64,000 nucleotides of DNA, taken from assembly GCF_025642785.1 (NCBI RefSeq), contig NZ_JANZKU010000007.1, positions 62,001 through 126,000 on the forward strand, read 5' to 3'. This DNA comes from Pseudomonas sp. RIT-PI-AD. GTDB lineage: Bacteria; Pseudomonadota; Gammaproteobacteria; Pseudomonadales; Pseudomonadaceae. The notes under the pieces were generated by a model. The model was given only the letters and a program-made list of their open reading frames with translations. It did not search any database and was not told the DNA's origin. Both the position numbers and the translations under genes were made by a program. This document shows, in pieces, positions 24,558-37,018 of the stretch. Each line of letters starts with the position of its first letter. Position 1 is the stretch's first letter.

Positions 24558-25580
24558 TCAGGAAAGCTGGGGGCGCGGTACGCCGCGCGGCTCGGCGGCC
24601 AGCCAGCGTTTCGCGTAGCGGAACGTGCGCTTCTCGATCACTTCGTAGCTCGCCCAGGACGCCAGCAGAATCACCGGCATGCAGCCGACGATGACCCACT
24701 CCGCGGAGAGGGAGAAGCGCTGCTGCAGGTACCAACCAACGGACAGTACGATCACGTGCACCAGGTAAACCGAATAGGAGCAATCGCCGAGCATTTTCAG
24801 CGGGCGAACGCTGCGGAACCAGGGCTCCAGGGCGATGCAGGCAATCACCACGAGGGCGCTGGGTACGCCCCAGTTGAGCAGGCGCATCGAACTGTCGAGC
24901 TGGTAGATCGCCATCAACGCGACCAGCAGCAGGACGACCGGCGCCCAGCCCCCCTGCCCGATCCAGCCCCTGCGGTAGCACACGCCGATGCACACGCCGA
25001 AGAGGAATTCATAGACGATGCTGTTGCGATAGAAATCGCTCAGCCAGGGCTGGCTCGCCAGCACCGTGCTCACCAACGCCAGGGCGCCGGCGATGGCCAG
25101 TGGCCGATAGCGCTGCGGCGCCACCAGGGAGAGGGCGAACAGCAGGTAGAAGAACATTTCGTAGTTCAGCGTCCAGCCCACGCTCAGGGTCGGATACAGG
25201 CCGAAACCGCCCGGGTTTTCCGCCGGTACGAAGACCAGCGAAAGAAGGAAATGGTGCAGGTCGAAGCGCTGCGAGGGCATGACCGGATGGGCGTAGAGGA
25301 TGATCAATGCCACCAGCACGCTGTACAGCCAATAGGCGGGGACGATGCGCATGAAGCGGTTCAGCATGAAGCGCCCGGCCTGGATGTCCTTGCCCTGGGT
25401 GGAGAGGTAGATGACGAAACCGCTGATGATGAAGAAGATATCGACGCCGATGGCGCCCTTCTCGATGAAGAAACGCCCGAGGGCGCTTTCCGCCTTGAAG
25501 TCGAAGAAAATCTGCATGACATGGTGACAAACCACGAGCCAGGCGGCCAAGGCCCTGAGCGCCTGTAACGAAATCAACAT
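24558..25580 (-). CDS. Acyltransferase 3 family membrane protein
   Basis: A 340-residue polytopic protein with about ten hydrophobic helices. The N-terminal LQALRALAAWLVVCHHVMQIF contains the family's Arg and catalytic His pair, and GVDIFFIISGFVIYLST follows in the second helix. Such enzymes O-acetylate or succinylate exopolysaccharide, O-antigen or peptidoglycan. No polysaccharide genes are adjacent, so the substrate is open. The protein starts at the ATG at 25580; the longer upstream frame does not encode anything family-like. Confidence 0.88.
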   Translation of the reverse strand: MLISLQALRALAAWLVVCHHVMQIFFDFKAESALGRFFIEKGAIGVDIFFIISGFVIYLSTQGKDIQAGRFMLNRFMRIVPAYWLYSVLVALIILYAHPVMPSQRFDLHHFLLSLVFVPAENPGGFGLYPTLSVGWTLNYEMFFYLLFALSLVAPQRYRPLAIAGALALVSTVLASQPWLSDFYRNSIVYEFLFGVCIGVCYRRGWIGQGGWAPVVLLLVALMAIYQLDSSMRLLNWGVPSALVVIACIALEPWFRSVRPLKMLGDCSYSVYLVHVIVLSVGWYLQQRFSLSAEWVIVGCMPVILLASWASYEVIEKRTFRYAKRWLAAEPRGVPRPQLS

Positions 25581-25981
25581 ACTGCGAAGTCCTCTCGCAG
25601 GGCACCTTGGCGGCACCCGATTGACCGGGTATGACCGGCGTAGCGCGACGAACCGCGACTCCGTCCGATCACCGTAAAGAAACTGTCGTCTCAGTGTCCG
25701 ACCGCGGGAATACCCGAAAGGTCGCGTGAAAGGCGCATGGGCCGGGCGAGGGTCTGTCCGGCACATCCCGACGAAGGCCCGCATCGACGCTGGAAACCGG
25801 CGTGCCCGGCGCCTATCGACGCCGTTCCCGACTGGACATCCGCCCAACCGCCCCGCAGCCGATCGGGATCGGCAGCCTCCGCTGTGATCTCCCGGAATGA
25901 CCATATCTGTGGGATGACTGTCGTTGTGGCCAGGCGCCGGGGCGCCCACACTCCTTCCCATGCCTGCCCGAGAAGATTTCC
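25581..25981. other. Intergenic region between divergent acyltransferase and GlxA/FtrA-type regulator genes
   Basis: About 400 bases with no gene I can support; GC stays high. It contains a small palindrome (CCGATC-GG-GATCGG) near 25858. The promoters for both neighbours must lie here, but neither shows a clear consensus. Confidence 0.5.
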
Positions 25982-26974
25982 ATGGATGCCCTGAAATCCG
26001 TTGCCTGCCTGACCTACCCCCACGTCATGAGCCTGGACGTGAGCGGTCCGTTGCAGGTGTTCGCCTCGGCGAACGTCGAATGCCGTCGCCTGGGACAGGC
26101 GCCCGCGTACCGGATCGAAGTCCTCGGCGAACGGGCGGGTCCGGTGCCCACCTCGGCCGGCTTCCAGTTGGTGGCGGATCGGGCCTGGCCCGAGGTCGAC
26201 CCCGCCGCGCTGGATACCCTGCTGGTTCCGGGCGGCCAGGGGGAGGCCGCGCAATGCGCGAATGCGGCGCTGTTGAGCTGGCTGCGCAACGCCGAGCCGA
26301 AGGTGCGCCGGCTCGGCTCGGTGTGTTCCGGCGCGCTGATCCTGGCGGCCGCCGGCCTGCTCGACGGTCGTCGCGCCACCACCCACTGGGCGGACGTCGA
26401 GGCGCTGCGCCGGCATGACCGGGTCCTGGTCGACGGCGACCGCCTGCACACCTATGACCCGAGCGGGCGCGAGGGAGACGGCCACGTGTTCACCTCCGCC
26501 GGGGTCACCGCCGGTATCGACCTGGCGCTGGCCCTGGTGGAGGACGACCTCGGCCGCCCCTTGGCCCTGGCGGTGGCGCGTCGCCTGGTGATGTTCCTGC
26601 GCCGCCCGGGCGGGCAAACCCAGTTCAGCGCGCTGCTGATTCCCGAGCCGCAACGCACGCCGCGCCTGCTCGGCCTGCTGGAGTGGATGGCGCAGAACCT
26701 CTCCGCCGACCTGTCCCTGGACGCCCTGGCGGAACGTGCCCACCTGTCCCCGCGCAGCCTGTCGCGGCTGTTCGTCCAGGAACTGGGGCTGGGGCCGGGC
26801 CGCTACGTCGAACGCCTGCGCCTGGACGCCGCGCGGATGCTGTTGCAAGGCCACGGCGCGTCCATCGCCACGGTGGCGCGCCTGACCGGCTTCCGCCATC
26901 CGGAGAACCTGCGGCGGACCTTCCACAAACACCTGGCGGTGAGTCCGCAGGACTACGCCGAACGCTTCGCCTGA
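25982..26974 (+). CDS. GlxA/FtrA-type AraC-family transcriptional regulator
   Basis: A 330-residue regulator with an N-terminal DJ-1/PfpI-like class I glutamine amidotransferase domain (residues 5-185; nucleophile-elbow Cys in RLGSVCSGALILAAAGLL) and a C-terminal AraC DNA-binding domain with two helix-turn-helices (SLDALAERAHLSPRSLSRLF and IATVARLTGFRHPENLRRTF). Members sense quaternary amines, amino acids or related metabolites through the first domain. The signal here is unknown. GAGAAG precedes the ATG. DUF1272 and MFS genes follow on the same strand and are likely targets or cotranscribed. Confidence 0.9.
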   Translation: MDALKSVACLTYPHVMSLDVSGPLQVFASANVECRRLGQAPAYRIEVLGERAGPVPTSAGFQLVADRAWPEVDPAALDTLLVPGGQGEAAQCANAALLSWLRNAEPKVRRLGSVCSGALILAAAGLLDGRRATTHWADVEALRRHDRVLVDGDRLHTYDPSGREGDGHVFTSAGVTAGIDLALALVEDDLGRPLALAVARRLVMFLRRPGGQTQFSALLIPEPQRTPRLLGLLEWMAQNLSADLSLDALAERAHLSPRSLSRLFVQELGLGPGRYVERLRLDAARMLLQGHGASIATVARLTGFRHPENLRRTFHKHLAVSPQDYAERFA

Positions 26975-26991
26975 GCCACGAGGTATGCGCC

Positions 26992-27222
26992 ATGCTGATC
27001 CTGCGCCCCGGTTGCGAAAGCTGCGACCGTGACCTGCCCGCCGACAGCGCCGATGCGCTGATCTGCTCCTTCGAGTGCACCTTCTGTCGCGCATGCGCGG
27101 AGCGCCTGCACCGGCGTTGCCCCAATTGCGCCGGTGACCTGGTGAGGCGACCGATCCGCCCGCCGGAGGCGCTGGCGCGTCACCCCGCCTCCACCCTGCG
27201 GGTCCATCGCCCCCTCGCCTGA
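26992..27222 (+). CDS. DUF1272 cysteine-rich small protein
   Basis: A 76-residue protein typical of DUF1272: MLILRPGCESCDRDLP, then ICSFECTFCRACAERL and RRCPNCAGDL. The four CxxC or CxxxC groups form a probable double zinc-binding module. Function unknown. It starts 17 bases after the GlxA-type regulator, with GAGG upstream, and runs into an MFS transporter gene, so the three probably form an operon. Confidence 0.88.
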   Translation: MLILRPGCESCDRDLPADSADALICSFECTFCRACAERLHRRCPNCAGDLVRRPIRPPEALARHPASTLRVHRPLA

Positions 27223-27267
27223 CCGCGCCGCCACGCCACCGCCGCTCCCACCCACGAGGAAACCGCC

Positions 27268-28443
27268 ATGCTGTTAATGAGCAATGCGTCGATTCGCCTG
27301 CTGTTCGTCGCCCAGGCCCTGTACTGGAGCTGCTCGATGATCGGTGTGACCCTCACCGGCCTGGTCGGCCTGCAGCTGTCCCCGCTGAACGGCCTGGCGA
27401 CGCTGCCCCTGGCCTTGCTGGTGCTGGGCAACCTGCTGGCGGTGCAGCCCCTCTCGCTGTTCATGCAGCGCCACGGCCGGCGTGCCGGGCTGCGCCTGGG
27501 TGCCAGCGGAGGCGTGCTGGGCGGGCTGCTGTGCGCCGTCGGCGTCGGCTGCGGGGACTTTCTGACCTTCTGCCTGGGCGCCTTGCCCATCGGCGCCTAC
27601 CAGGCGTCGGCGATGTACTACCGGTTCGCCGCCCTGGAAGCCGTGGACGAGCGCTACAAGGGCCGCGCCACCGCCTGCGTGGTGGGCGGCGGCGTCTGTG
27701 CCGCGCTGTTCGCCCCGAGCCTCGCGCTGTGGGCGAAGAACGCCCTGCCGCTGCCCTTCGTCGGGGCCTACCTGGCCATCGCCGTGCTCGCCGGCCTGGC
27801 GGTGCTGCTGTTGCGGCACCTGCGCGAAGGTGCCGCGCCGCGGCCCTCCAGCGGCGGCTGGCGCACCCTGGGCGGACTCTTGAAGCGCGCGCCGATCCGC
27901 GCGGCCGTCGCCACCACCGCGGTCGGGCACGGGCTGATGATCCTGGTGATGAATGCCACGCCGCTGGCGATGCACGGCTGCGGCCTGTCGCTGGAGATCA
28001 GCGCCAACGTGATGCGCTGGCACATGCTCGGGATGTTCCTCCCCGCCTTCGTCGCCGGGCCGCTGGTGGACCGCCTGGGTAGCCGACGCACCGCCCTGCT
28101 GGGCGGCGCCATCCTGCTGGCCAGCGCGGCCATCGCCCTGAGCGGGGTGGGCGCCGGGCATTTCCTGATCAGCTCATTCCTGCTTGGCCTGGGCTGGAAC
28201 CTGATGCTGGTGGCCGGCACCACCTTGCTCGGCAGCGGGCATGGCAGCGAAGAGCGCGGCCATGCCCAGGGCCTCATGGAATTGGGCAACGGCACGGTAG
28301 CCGCCTGCGCGTCCTTCGCCTCTGGAGCGCTGATCAGCGGGTACGGCTGGAGCGCGGTCAACCTGGCCATTCCGCCGCTGATCCTGCTGGCCTGGATTCT
28401 GCTACTGCCGGCCCGCCGCCGGGTGACCGAAGCCGCGCCCTGA
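27268..28443 (+). CDS. MFS transporter
   Basis: A 391-residue major facilitator with twelve predicted helices. The loop between helices 2 and 3 is FMQRHGRRAGLRLG, a variant of motif A, and the equivalent loop of the second half is GPLVDRLGSRRTALLGG, which is closer to consensus. Small size and central loop fit the 12-helix drug or metabolite exporter groups. GAGGAAACCGCC gives a strong ribosome-binding site. It is last in the putative operon with the GlxA-type regulator and DUF1272 gene. Substrate unknown. Confidence 0.88.
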   Translation: MLLMSNASIRLLFVAQALYWSCSMIGVTLTGLVGLQLSPLNGLATLPLALLVLGNLLAVQPLSLFMQRHGRRAGLRLGASGGVLGGLLCAVGVGCGDFLTFCLGALPIGAYQASAMYYRFAALEAVDERYKGRATACVVGGGVCAALFAPSLALWAKNALPLPFVGAYLAIAVLAGLAVLLLRHLREGAAPRPSSGGWRTLGGLLKRAPIRAAVATTAVGHGLMILVMNATPLAMHGCGLSLEISANVMRWHMLGMFLPAFVAGPLVDRLGSRRTALLGGAILLASAAIALSGVGAGHFLISSFLLGLGWNLMLVAGTTLLGSGHGSEERGHAQGLMELGNGTVAACASFASGALISGYGWSAVNLAIPPLILLAWILLLPARRRVTEAAP

Positions 28444-28654
28444 CTAAGGGCGCCTCGCCGGGGTGGCGCTCAGCTTTCTGCCGCGACGTGCTCGGCTAGC
28501 GGATACCTCTTGACCGCCTTGCTGCCGAGCGCTCGGCGCGCCCCTCACGGCCGCCTCAACATGAGCCAAATTCATACAAAACGCCGGGTCGGCCGTCCGA
28601 GGCCACGTTTGCTATCATCGCGCCTCCGTTCGCCCCGCCCCAGGTAACGCTTCC

Positions 28655-32365
<3,711 letters not shown>

Positions 32366-32390
32366 GGCTTACCGGGGCGCCTCGGAATCG

Positions 32391-32407
32391 GCACCACGGG
32401 TGCTTTT
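32391..32407 (+). terminator. Short terminator after metH
   Basis: GCACC-ACG-GGTGC followed by TTTT, 25 bases after the metH stop. The stem is short, so its strength is uncertain. Confidence 0.55.
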
Positions 32408-32554
32408 CGGCATTGGCTTAGCCGGCGCCGCAAGCGGGAACTGGATGAACGCCGGCTTCGCCGATCGGAGGGCCTGGCCGACGATGCAGCAGCCGCGCGA
32501 GCCGCATGCCCCGGGAATGCGCTAACCGCTTGAGCCACGCCGACACAACGCCGC

Positions 32555-32596
32555 ACGCGATGCCAGGGGCCTTGATCCAGGCCCCTGGCATCGCGT
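32555..32596. repeat. Long perfect inverted repeat downstream of the VOC gene
   Basis: An 18-base perfect stem (32555-32572 against 32579-32596) around a 6-base loop. The core is CGCGATGCCAGGGGCC and its reverse complement. It ends 18 bases before the VOC gene's stop. No T-run follows on either strand, so it may act as a terminator without a U-tract, stabilise the mRNA 3' end, or be a remnant of something mobile. Confidence 0.8.
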
Positions 32597-32614
32597 CGAC
32601 CTTCGCAGCCGCCT

Positions 32615-32965
32615 TCACCGATGCTCCAGCACGTTGACCAGCTTGCCAAAGGGGTCGCGCACGTAGAACCGGCGCACCCCCCAGGGTTCATCCACCGGGC
32701 CATACTCGACCACGAAACCCGCCGAGCGCATGCGTTCATGGACCGCATCGAGGTCATCCACCTCGATCGACAGATCCGGCACCGGCGTCCCCGAGCCGCC
32801 CTCCGCCGCCACGCTGAGCTGGACACTCATCTGCACCGGGTTACCGAAAGTCTGGATCCAGCCGTGGTCCATCAGCAGCTCGAGCCCGAGCACGTCTTGG
32901 TAGAAGCGTTTGGCCGAGGCTACATCCGGGGTCGCGATATTCGCGATGATTCGTCTGACGCTCAT
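32615..32965 (-). CDS. VOC-family (glyoxalase/bleomycin resistance-like) protein
   Basis: A 116-residue protein of the vicinal oxygen chelate fold with two beta-alpha-beta-beta-beta units: TPDVASAKRFYQDVLGLELLMDHG in the first and DLDAVHERMRSAGFVVEYGP with YVRDPFGKLVNVLEHR in the second. The C-terminal DPFGKLVNVLEHR carries the usual acidic/aromatic metal or ligand position. These proteins bind or isomerise small hydrophobic molecules; this one is not specific enough to name. The ATG at 32965 has GGAGA upstream; the longer frame is discarded. Confidence 0.88.
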   Translation of the reverse strand: MSVRRIIANIATPDVASAKRFYQDVLGLELLMDHGWIQTFGNPVQMSVQLSVAAEGGSGTPVPDLSIEVDDLDAVHERMRSAGFVVEYGPVDEPWGVRRFYVRDPFGKLVNVLEHR

Positions 32966-33299
32966 ACAGATCTCCTTTCGAACAAGCGGGGTGGCAAGTC
33001 GGACAACCGCGATGGACGAACTCGAGCCCCAGGACACGTCTCACCGCTACACGCAGGACGAGCGCCTGGTCCAGACATGCCTGCGAAATGCAGCGAGGCC
33101 GCAGGTCCATGCCATTACAGGCGGCGCCGAACAGGCATCTAACCAAGCGTGCCCAGGGCGAAACCTGTAGCATAGGCGCCCTTTCTTTGCGTCGATCACG
33201 GCCAAAGTCCCGACCCCTGGCGCCCTGGACAACTCGCACCGCCCGGCGCGAAATGCCCGAAGGAGTCGAGAGATCGACTCCCGCCACGACGGAGCTCCT

Positions 33300-33602
33300 A
33301 TGAAATACATCCACCAGCGCGAACACCTCAATGAAGACGACATCGTCGTCATCGAATGCTCGCAGACCTGCAACATCCGCCTGATGACCGACGCCAATTT
33401 CCGCGCCTTCAAGAACGGCGGCCGCCACGCCTACCACGGCGGCGCCTTCGATACCTTCCCGGCGAAAATCGTCGTGCCCAGCACCGGATTCTGGAACATC
33501 ACCCTCGACACCGTCACCCGCCGCGCCATCAGCGTCACCCGCAAACCGACGCTGAAACACTCGATCAAGATCGTCCGCCGCTCCCACTCTCGCCTGCGCT
33601 GA
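33300..33602 (+). CDS. DUF1883 family protein
   Basis: A 100-residue protein: MKYIHQREHLNEDDIVVIECSQ, RLMTDANFRAFKNGG, FPAKIVVPSTGFWNITLD. This is the DUF1883 pattern, a compact beta-rich domain found alone or with TIR domains in other bacteria. Function is unknown. GGAG stands six bases before the ATG. The flanking genes are small and unrelated, so context gives no clue. Confidence 0.82.
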   Translation: MKYIHQREHLNEDDIVVIECSQTCNIRLMTDANFRAFKNGGRHAYHGGAFDTFPAKIVVPSTGFWNITLDTVTRRAISVTRKPTLKHSIKIVRRSHSRLR

Positions 33603-33723
33603 GCAGACACGGCGGCGGCTGAGCATCGCTGCGCCCTCCAAGTTCCTGCATCGCGGGTCGCCGCTGCGCCACACCGCGTGAAACCTGTGGTTCGCTTTCG
33701 ACATCACTTACCTTTCGCCTCTC

Positions 33724-34137
33724 TCATCCTTTTCGCCCGACTATCAACGTCGAACAAGGCAAGAAAGACTCGCAGGGCGTGCCCTGGTGGAAGAACAGTT
33801 GCCAACCCTGAGCGGTGAGTCGCCAGAGCGAGGAACGGTTGGTGTGGCGATCCAGCGCGCCCTGCCGATCGATGCCGGCCGATCGGTAGGTGAGCAAGGC
33901 AGCCTCGGCGCCGAGCGGCTCGACGTGGAAATCCTGCGCCCACAGAGGCGTTCGCTCCTGCTCGGCCGGGAGCAAGGACAGGGCGTCATCCCGGCCATAG
34001 GCGGCGCCCGAGCGGCCGAATTCCCTGAAGCCTGGATGCAGGAGCCGCTCCAACCGCGCCACGTCCCGCCGGATGTCCGGCTGATGCAGCGCTCTTTCCA
34101 GGGCTTCCAGCGTTTCCAGCAGTCCTGCGTGCTCCAT
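33724..34137 (-). CDS. DUF4440 (NTF2-like) protein
   Basis: A 137-residue SnoaL/NTF2-like protein: an N-terminal helix (LLETLEALERALHQPD), LLHPGFREFGRSGAAYGRDDAL, and C-terminal strands DFHVEPLGAEAALLTYRSAG and SSLWRLTAQGWQLFFHQGTP. DUF4440 members form a cone-shaped pocket; roles range from isomerase to stress ligand binding. GAGG precedes the ATG. It is divergent from the hypothetical gene at 34286. Confidence 0.84.
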   Translation of the reverse strand: MEHAGLLETLEALERALHQPDIRRDVARLERLLHPGFREFGRSGAAYGRDDALSLLPAEQERTPLWAQDFHVEPLGAEAALLTYRSAGIDRQGALDRHTNRSSLWRLTAQGWQLFFHQGTPCESFLPCSTLIVGRKG

Positions 34138-34285
34138 GGGGAGACCTCGACGTGAAAGTGCTCGATGAAACCACAGACGGGGCGACTTTTCTCACCCAGC
34201 CATTCAACGCCGAGCCGGGCTTGGTTACTCTGCGGGTATCGTCCGGGCTCTCCCCGCCCCGCTGCCACTTTCCTATAGGTCCACC

Positions 34286-34615
34286 ATGCCAGCCGAATCG
34301 CTCTACCTACTCGATCAACTGGAAACCGCCGACATGCTGGAGATCGACGGCCTGCATGCGTCGCACTTCACCCTCGACGATGACTTGCTGGACCGTGCCC
34401 AGATGGCTGCCGAGGCCGGCGAGCCCTTTGCCAGCGAAGACATCGTGGTGCGCATCGAAGCCTCGGTCGGGCGAGAGCGACGCCGCTGGGCATTCAGCTA
34501 TAACGCGGTGATGGAAGCGCAGCACCTTGCCGAGGACGGCGCCTGGCTGCTGGGCGACGAGCCCCGCCATCGCCTCGTCTGCCTGGGCGCCATCGGCGTC
34601 GACAGCGACGACTGA
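34286..34615 (+). CDS. Hypothetical acidic protein
   Basis: A 109-residue acidic protein with no motif that I can assign with confidence; it may belong to the Pseudomonas-restricted DUF5629 group (a recollection, not a search). It has a strongly hydrophobic core (WAFSYNAVMEAQH, RLVCLGAIGV) and a DDDLLDRAQMAAEAGEPF stretch. No signal peptide or membrane helix. GC and codon use match neighbours. A poor AGGT ribosome-binding site precedes the ATG. Confidence 0.6.
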   Translation: MPAESLYLLDQLETADMLEIDGLHASHFTLDDDLLDRAQMAAEAGEPFASEDIVVRIEASVGRERRRWAFSYNAVMEAQHLAEDGAWLLGDEPRHRLVCLGAIGVDSDD

Positions 34616-34686
34616 GCGGCGGGCAAGCAGGCCTCGGCCGCTGCCAGGCGGAGGCGAAAATCGAATGAGTCGACAGGAGCTACAGG

Positions 34687-35106
34687 ATGCACACCGGCCG
34701 TTGTCTATGCGGAGGCGTAAGGTTCCGAATCGAATCGGAATTGGCGCCCATCCAGATTTGCCACTGTTCGCAATGCCGGCGGGCCCAGGGCACGCCCTTT
34801 GCCAGCAACATTCCGATCAAGGCCGCGGCGTTCCGCTTGCTCAGCGGCGCCGAACTGCTCAGCAGCTTCGAGTCCTCCCCTGGTAAACGCCGGGTGTTCT
34901 GTGGCACTTGCGGCTCGCCCCTCTACAGTCAGAAAGACGCCGTGCCGGATGTGCTGCGCATCCGCGCGGGGCTGATCGACGGTCCCCTGGAAGTCCGTCC
35001 CGTCGCTCACGCCTACGTGGCCTCCAAGGCCGACTGGTGGTGCATAGCCGATGGCTTGCCGCAGTTCGAAGGGCCAGCTATCCCGCCTCCGTCCACTCCC
35101 GGCTAG
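34687..35106 (+). CDS. GFA (CENP-V) family zinc-binding protein
   Basis: A 139-residue protein of the glutathione-dependent formaldehyde-activating (GFA) family. The zinc cysteines are arranged as usual: GRCLCGGVRF, ICHCSQCRRAQG and VFCGTCGSPLYS. Members range from S-hydroxymethylglutathione synthase to uncharacterised proteins, and this one is not in a formaldehyde operon, so only the fold is claimed. CAGGAG precedes the ATG. Confidence 0.9.
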   Translation: MHTGRCLCGGVRFRIESELAPIQICHCSQCRRAQGTPFASNIPIKAAAFRLLSGAELLSSFESSPGKRRVFCGTCGSPLYSQKDAVPDVLRIRAGLIDGPLEVRPVAHAYVASKADWWCIADGLPQFEGPAIPPPSTPG

Positions 35107-35307
35107 ACGCGGGCACATACGCGATGTCGGCGTCGACGTGACCCCATCGCACGAATCTGCCCGGACGAAGCGTTGCCTCGGTTAACGCCGGTTCGAAATG
35201 CCCGCGATACCTCGTAAACTGCGCGCCCCGTCGACCCGGTCCCGCCCGGCCTTCGCGCGGCGACTTTTCGTACCGAACCCGACGATCGGAGGTAGCATCC
35301 GCGCACC

Positions 35308-36363
35308 ATGCGTATCCAAGACATTCATCGACAGCTCGCCGACCTCGGCGCCAAGCCGCTGCACATCGGCCGGATCGACCGTGCCTGGCTGCGCGGGCTG
35401 CCGCTGGACACCGGCACCCGCAACCAGCGCGCCCAGGACTTCCTGCCGCTGAGCGTACGCGGCGGCCTGCCGGCGCTGAGCACGACGCTGGACGGCCTCG
35501 CACGGCTGCGTTCCGAGCACCCCGCGGCGGATGGTTCGGCGCGCCTGCTGGTGGCGCTGGCCGATGGGCAGACGGTGGAAAGCGTGCTGTTGCCGCGGGA
35601 CGGCCTGTGCGTCTCGACCCAGGTGGGCTGCGCGGTGGGCTGCGTGTTTTGCATGACCGGCAAGAGCGGCCTGCTGCGCCAGGTGGGCAGCGCCGAGATC
35701 GTCGCCCAGGTGGCCCTGGCCCGCCGCTTCCGGCCGGTGAAGAAGGTGGTGTTCATGGGCATGGGCGAGCCGGCGCACAACCTGGACAACGTCTTGGAAG
35801 CCATCGACCTGCTGGGCAGCGAAGGCGGTATCGGGCACAAGAACCTGGTGTTCTCCACGGTGGGGGATCCGCGGGTGTTCGAGCGCCTGCCGCAGGAGCG
35901 AATCAAGCCCGCGCTGGCCCTTTCCCTGCATTCCACTCGCGCGGACCTGCGCCAGCGCCTGCTGCCGCGGGCACCGCGGATCGATCCGGAGGAGCTGGTC
36001 GAGCTGGGCGAGACCTATGCGCGCCGCTTCGGCTATCCGATCCAGTACCAATGGACCCTGCTCGCCGGGATCAACGACAGCCAGGAGGAAATGGACGGCA
36101 TCCTCCGGCTGCTCAAGGGCAAGTTCGCGGTGATGAACCTGATCCCCTACAACAGCCACGAGGGCGACACCTACCAGCGGCCGGAGGGCGCGCGCATCGT
36201 CGAGATGGTGCGTTACCTGCACAGTCGCGGGGTATTGACCAAGGTACGCAACTCCGCCGGGCAGGACATCGACGGCGGCTGCGGGCAATTGCGCGCGCGT
36301 GCCCAGGACGGCGCGAGTCTGCCGCAGAAGGCGCCACGCCTCATCGGCCGGTCTACGGCCTGA
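35308..36363 (+). CDS. RlmN/Cfr-like radical SAM methyltransferase paralogue
   Basis: A 351-residue radical SAM protein of the RlmN/Cfr family. The 4Fe-4S cluster cysteines are Cys108, Cys112 and Cys115 (VGCAVGCVFCMTG), preceded by Cys101 (GLCVSTQ), and a C-terminal Cys325 (DIDGGCGQLR) matches the methyl-carrying cysteine. GVFMGMGEP-like (VFMGMGEPAHNLDN) is the SAM ribose segment. It lacks the long N-terminal domain of classical RlmN. The rRNA/tRNA m2A enzyme itself is normally encoded beside ispG in pseudomonads, so this is probably a second family member with its own RNA target. GGAGG precedes the ATG. Confidence 0.85.
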   Translation: MRIQDIHRQLADLGAKPLHIGRIDRAWLRGLPLDTGTRNQRAQDFLPLSVRGGLPALSTTLDGLARLRSEHPAADGSARLLVALADGQTVESVLLPRDGLCVSTQVGCAVGCVFCMTGKSGLLRQVGSAEIVAQVALARRFRPVKKVVFMGMGEPAHNLDNVLEAIDLLGSEGGIGHKNLVFSTVGDPRVFERLPQERIKPALALSLHSTRADLRQRLLPRAPRIDPEELVELGETYARRFGYPIQYQWTLLAGINDSQEEMDGILRLLKGKFAVMNLIPYNSHEGDTYQRPEGARIVEMVRYLHSRGVLTKVRNSAGQDIDGGCGQLRARAQDGASLPQKAPRLIGRSTA

Positions 36364-36980
36364 ACGGCGGACGACCTGATCGGCGCGCTCCCGCGGCTGG
36401 CCCCCGGCTCATCGAAGTGCTTATCCGCGCGCTGTGCGCCGGGCTCTATTGCTTGGCTTCCTGCCCCATGGCTACACCGTCGCCGGTGTCGAGCGTTTGC
36501 TCGAGCCATATGTCGCCCTGCGGCACCCCTATTGTCAGTAGCCCGGGTGCGCCATCGGCCAATCGAACCTGATGAGCAAGGCCCCGCCTGCTGGCTCAAC
36601 CCGGCAGACCACGCGCAACTCGCTGAATTGCTGATGCGCCCTGTTCATCACTGGGTGTCGCAAACACCGGTGCAGGACGCCATTGCCTGTGGCGGCGAGC
36701 GTCTGAGCGAGGCGTGACTGTCGCGGCGGGTGCAAGACTGGGCAACTTGCGGTGCAAGGCGGCCGGGCGCGATGGTGGCGATGGCGCACCGCGCTCCCCG
36801 AATTGCCGGTGTCGATCCCGGCCCTCGGTGGCTGGGTGCGGCCGACCTGCCCCTGAATCCGCAAGGGTCATGGCTGGCGAAAGCCGGGTCGCCAAGGGCT
36901 CGCGCCTTCGGCTTTCGAAGTGTTTCTTCACTCTCTGCGGGTAATGTCCATTCCGGTTATACCTGCATATACGTCTCATT

Positions 36981-36999
36981 TACGCCTTTAACTGGCGTA
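36981..36999. promoter_or_regulatory. Inverted repeat upstream of the receptor gene
   Basis: TACGCC-TTTAACT-GGCGTA, 6-base arms with a 7-base spacer, 88 bases before the receptor start. It could be an operator; I see no good Fur box in the region. Confidence 0.4.
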
Positions 37000-37002
37000 G
37001 GT

Positions 37003-37018
37003 GGTGACACAGGTCACA
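37003..37018. promoter_or_regulatory. CRP/Vfr-like site upstream of the receptor gene
   Basis: GGTGA-CACAGG-TCACA is one base from the TGTGA-N6-TCACA consensus of CRP and Vfr. It lies about 70 bases before the start codon, right next to the inverted repeat at 36981. Confidence 0.45.

Noticed and set aside
28444-28654. A cobalamin or S-adenosylmethionine riboswitch before metH.
   Set aside because: The 210 bases do not contain the B12-box pattern or a SAM-box arrangement that I can recognise.
36943-36965. A Fur box near the receptor gene (GGTAATGTCCATTCCGGTT).
   Set aside because: Only about ten of nineteen positions match the consensus, which is close to chance.
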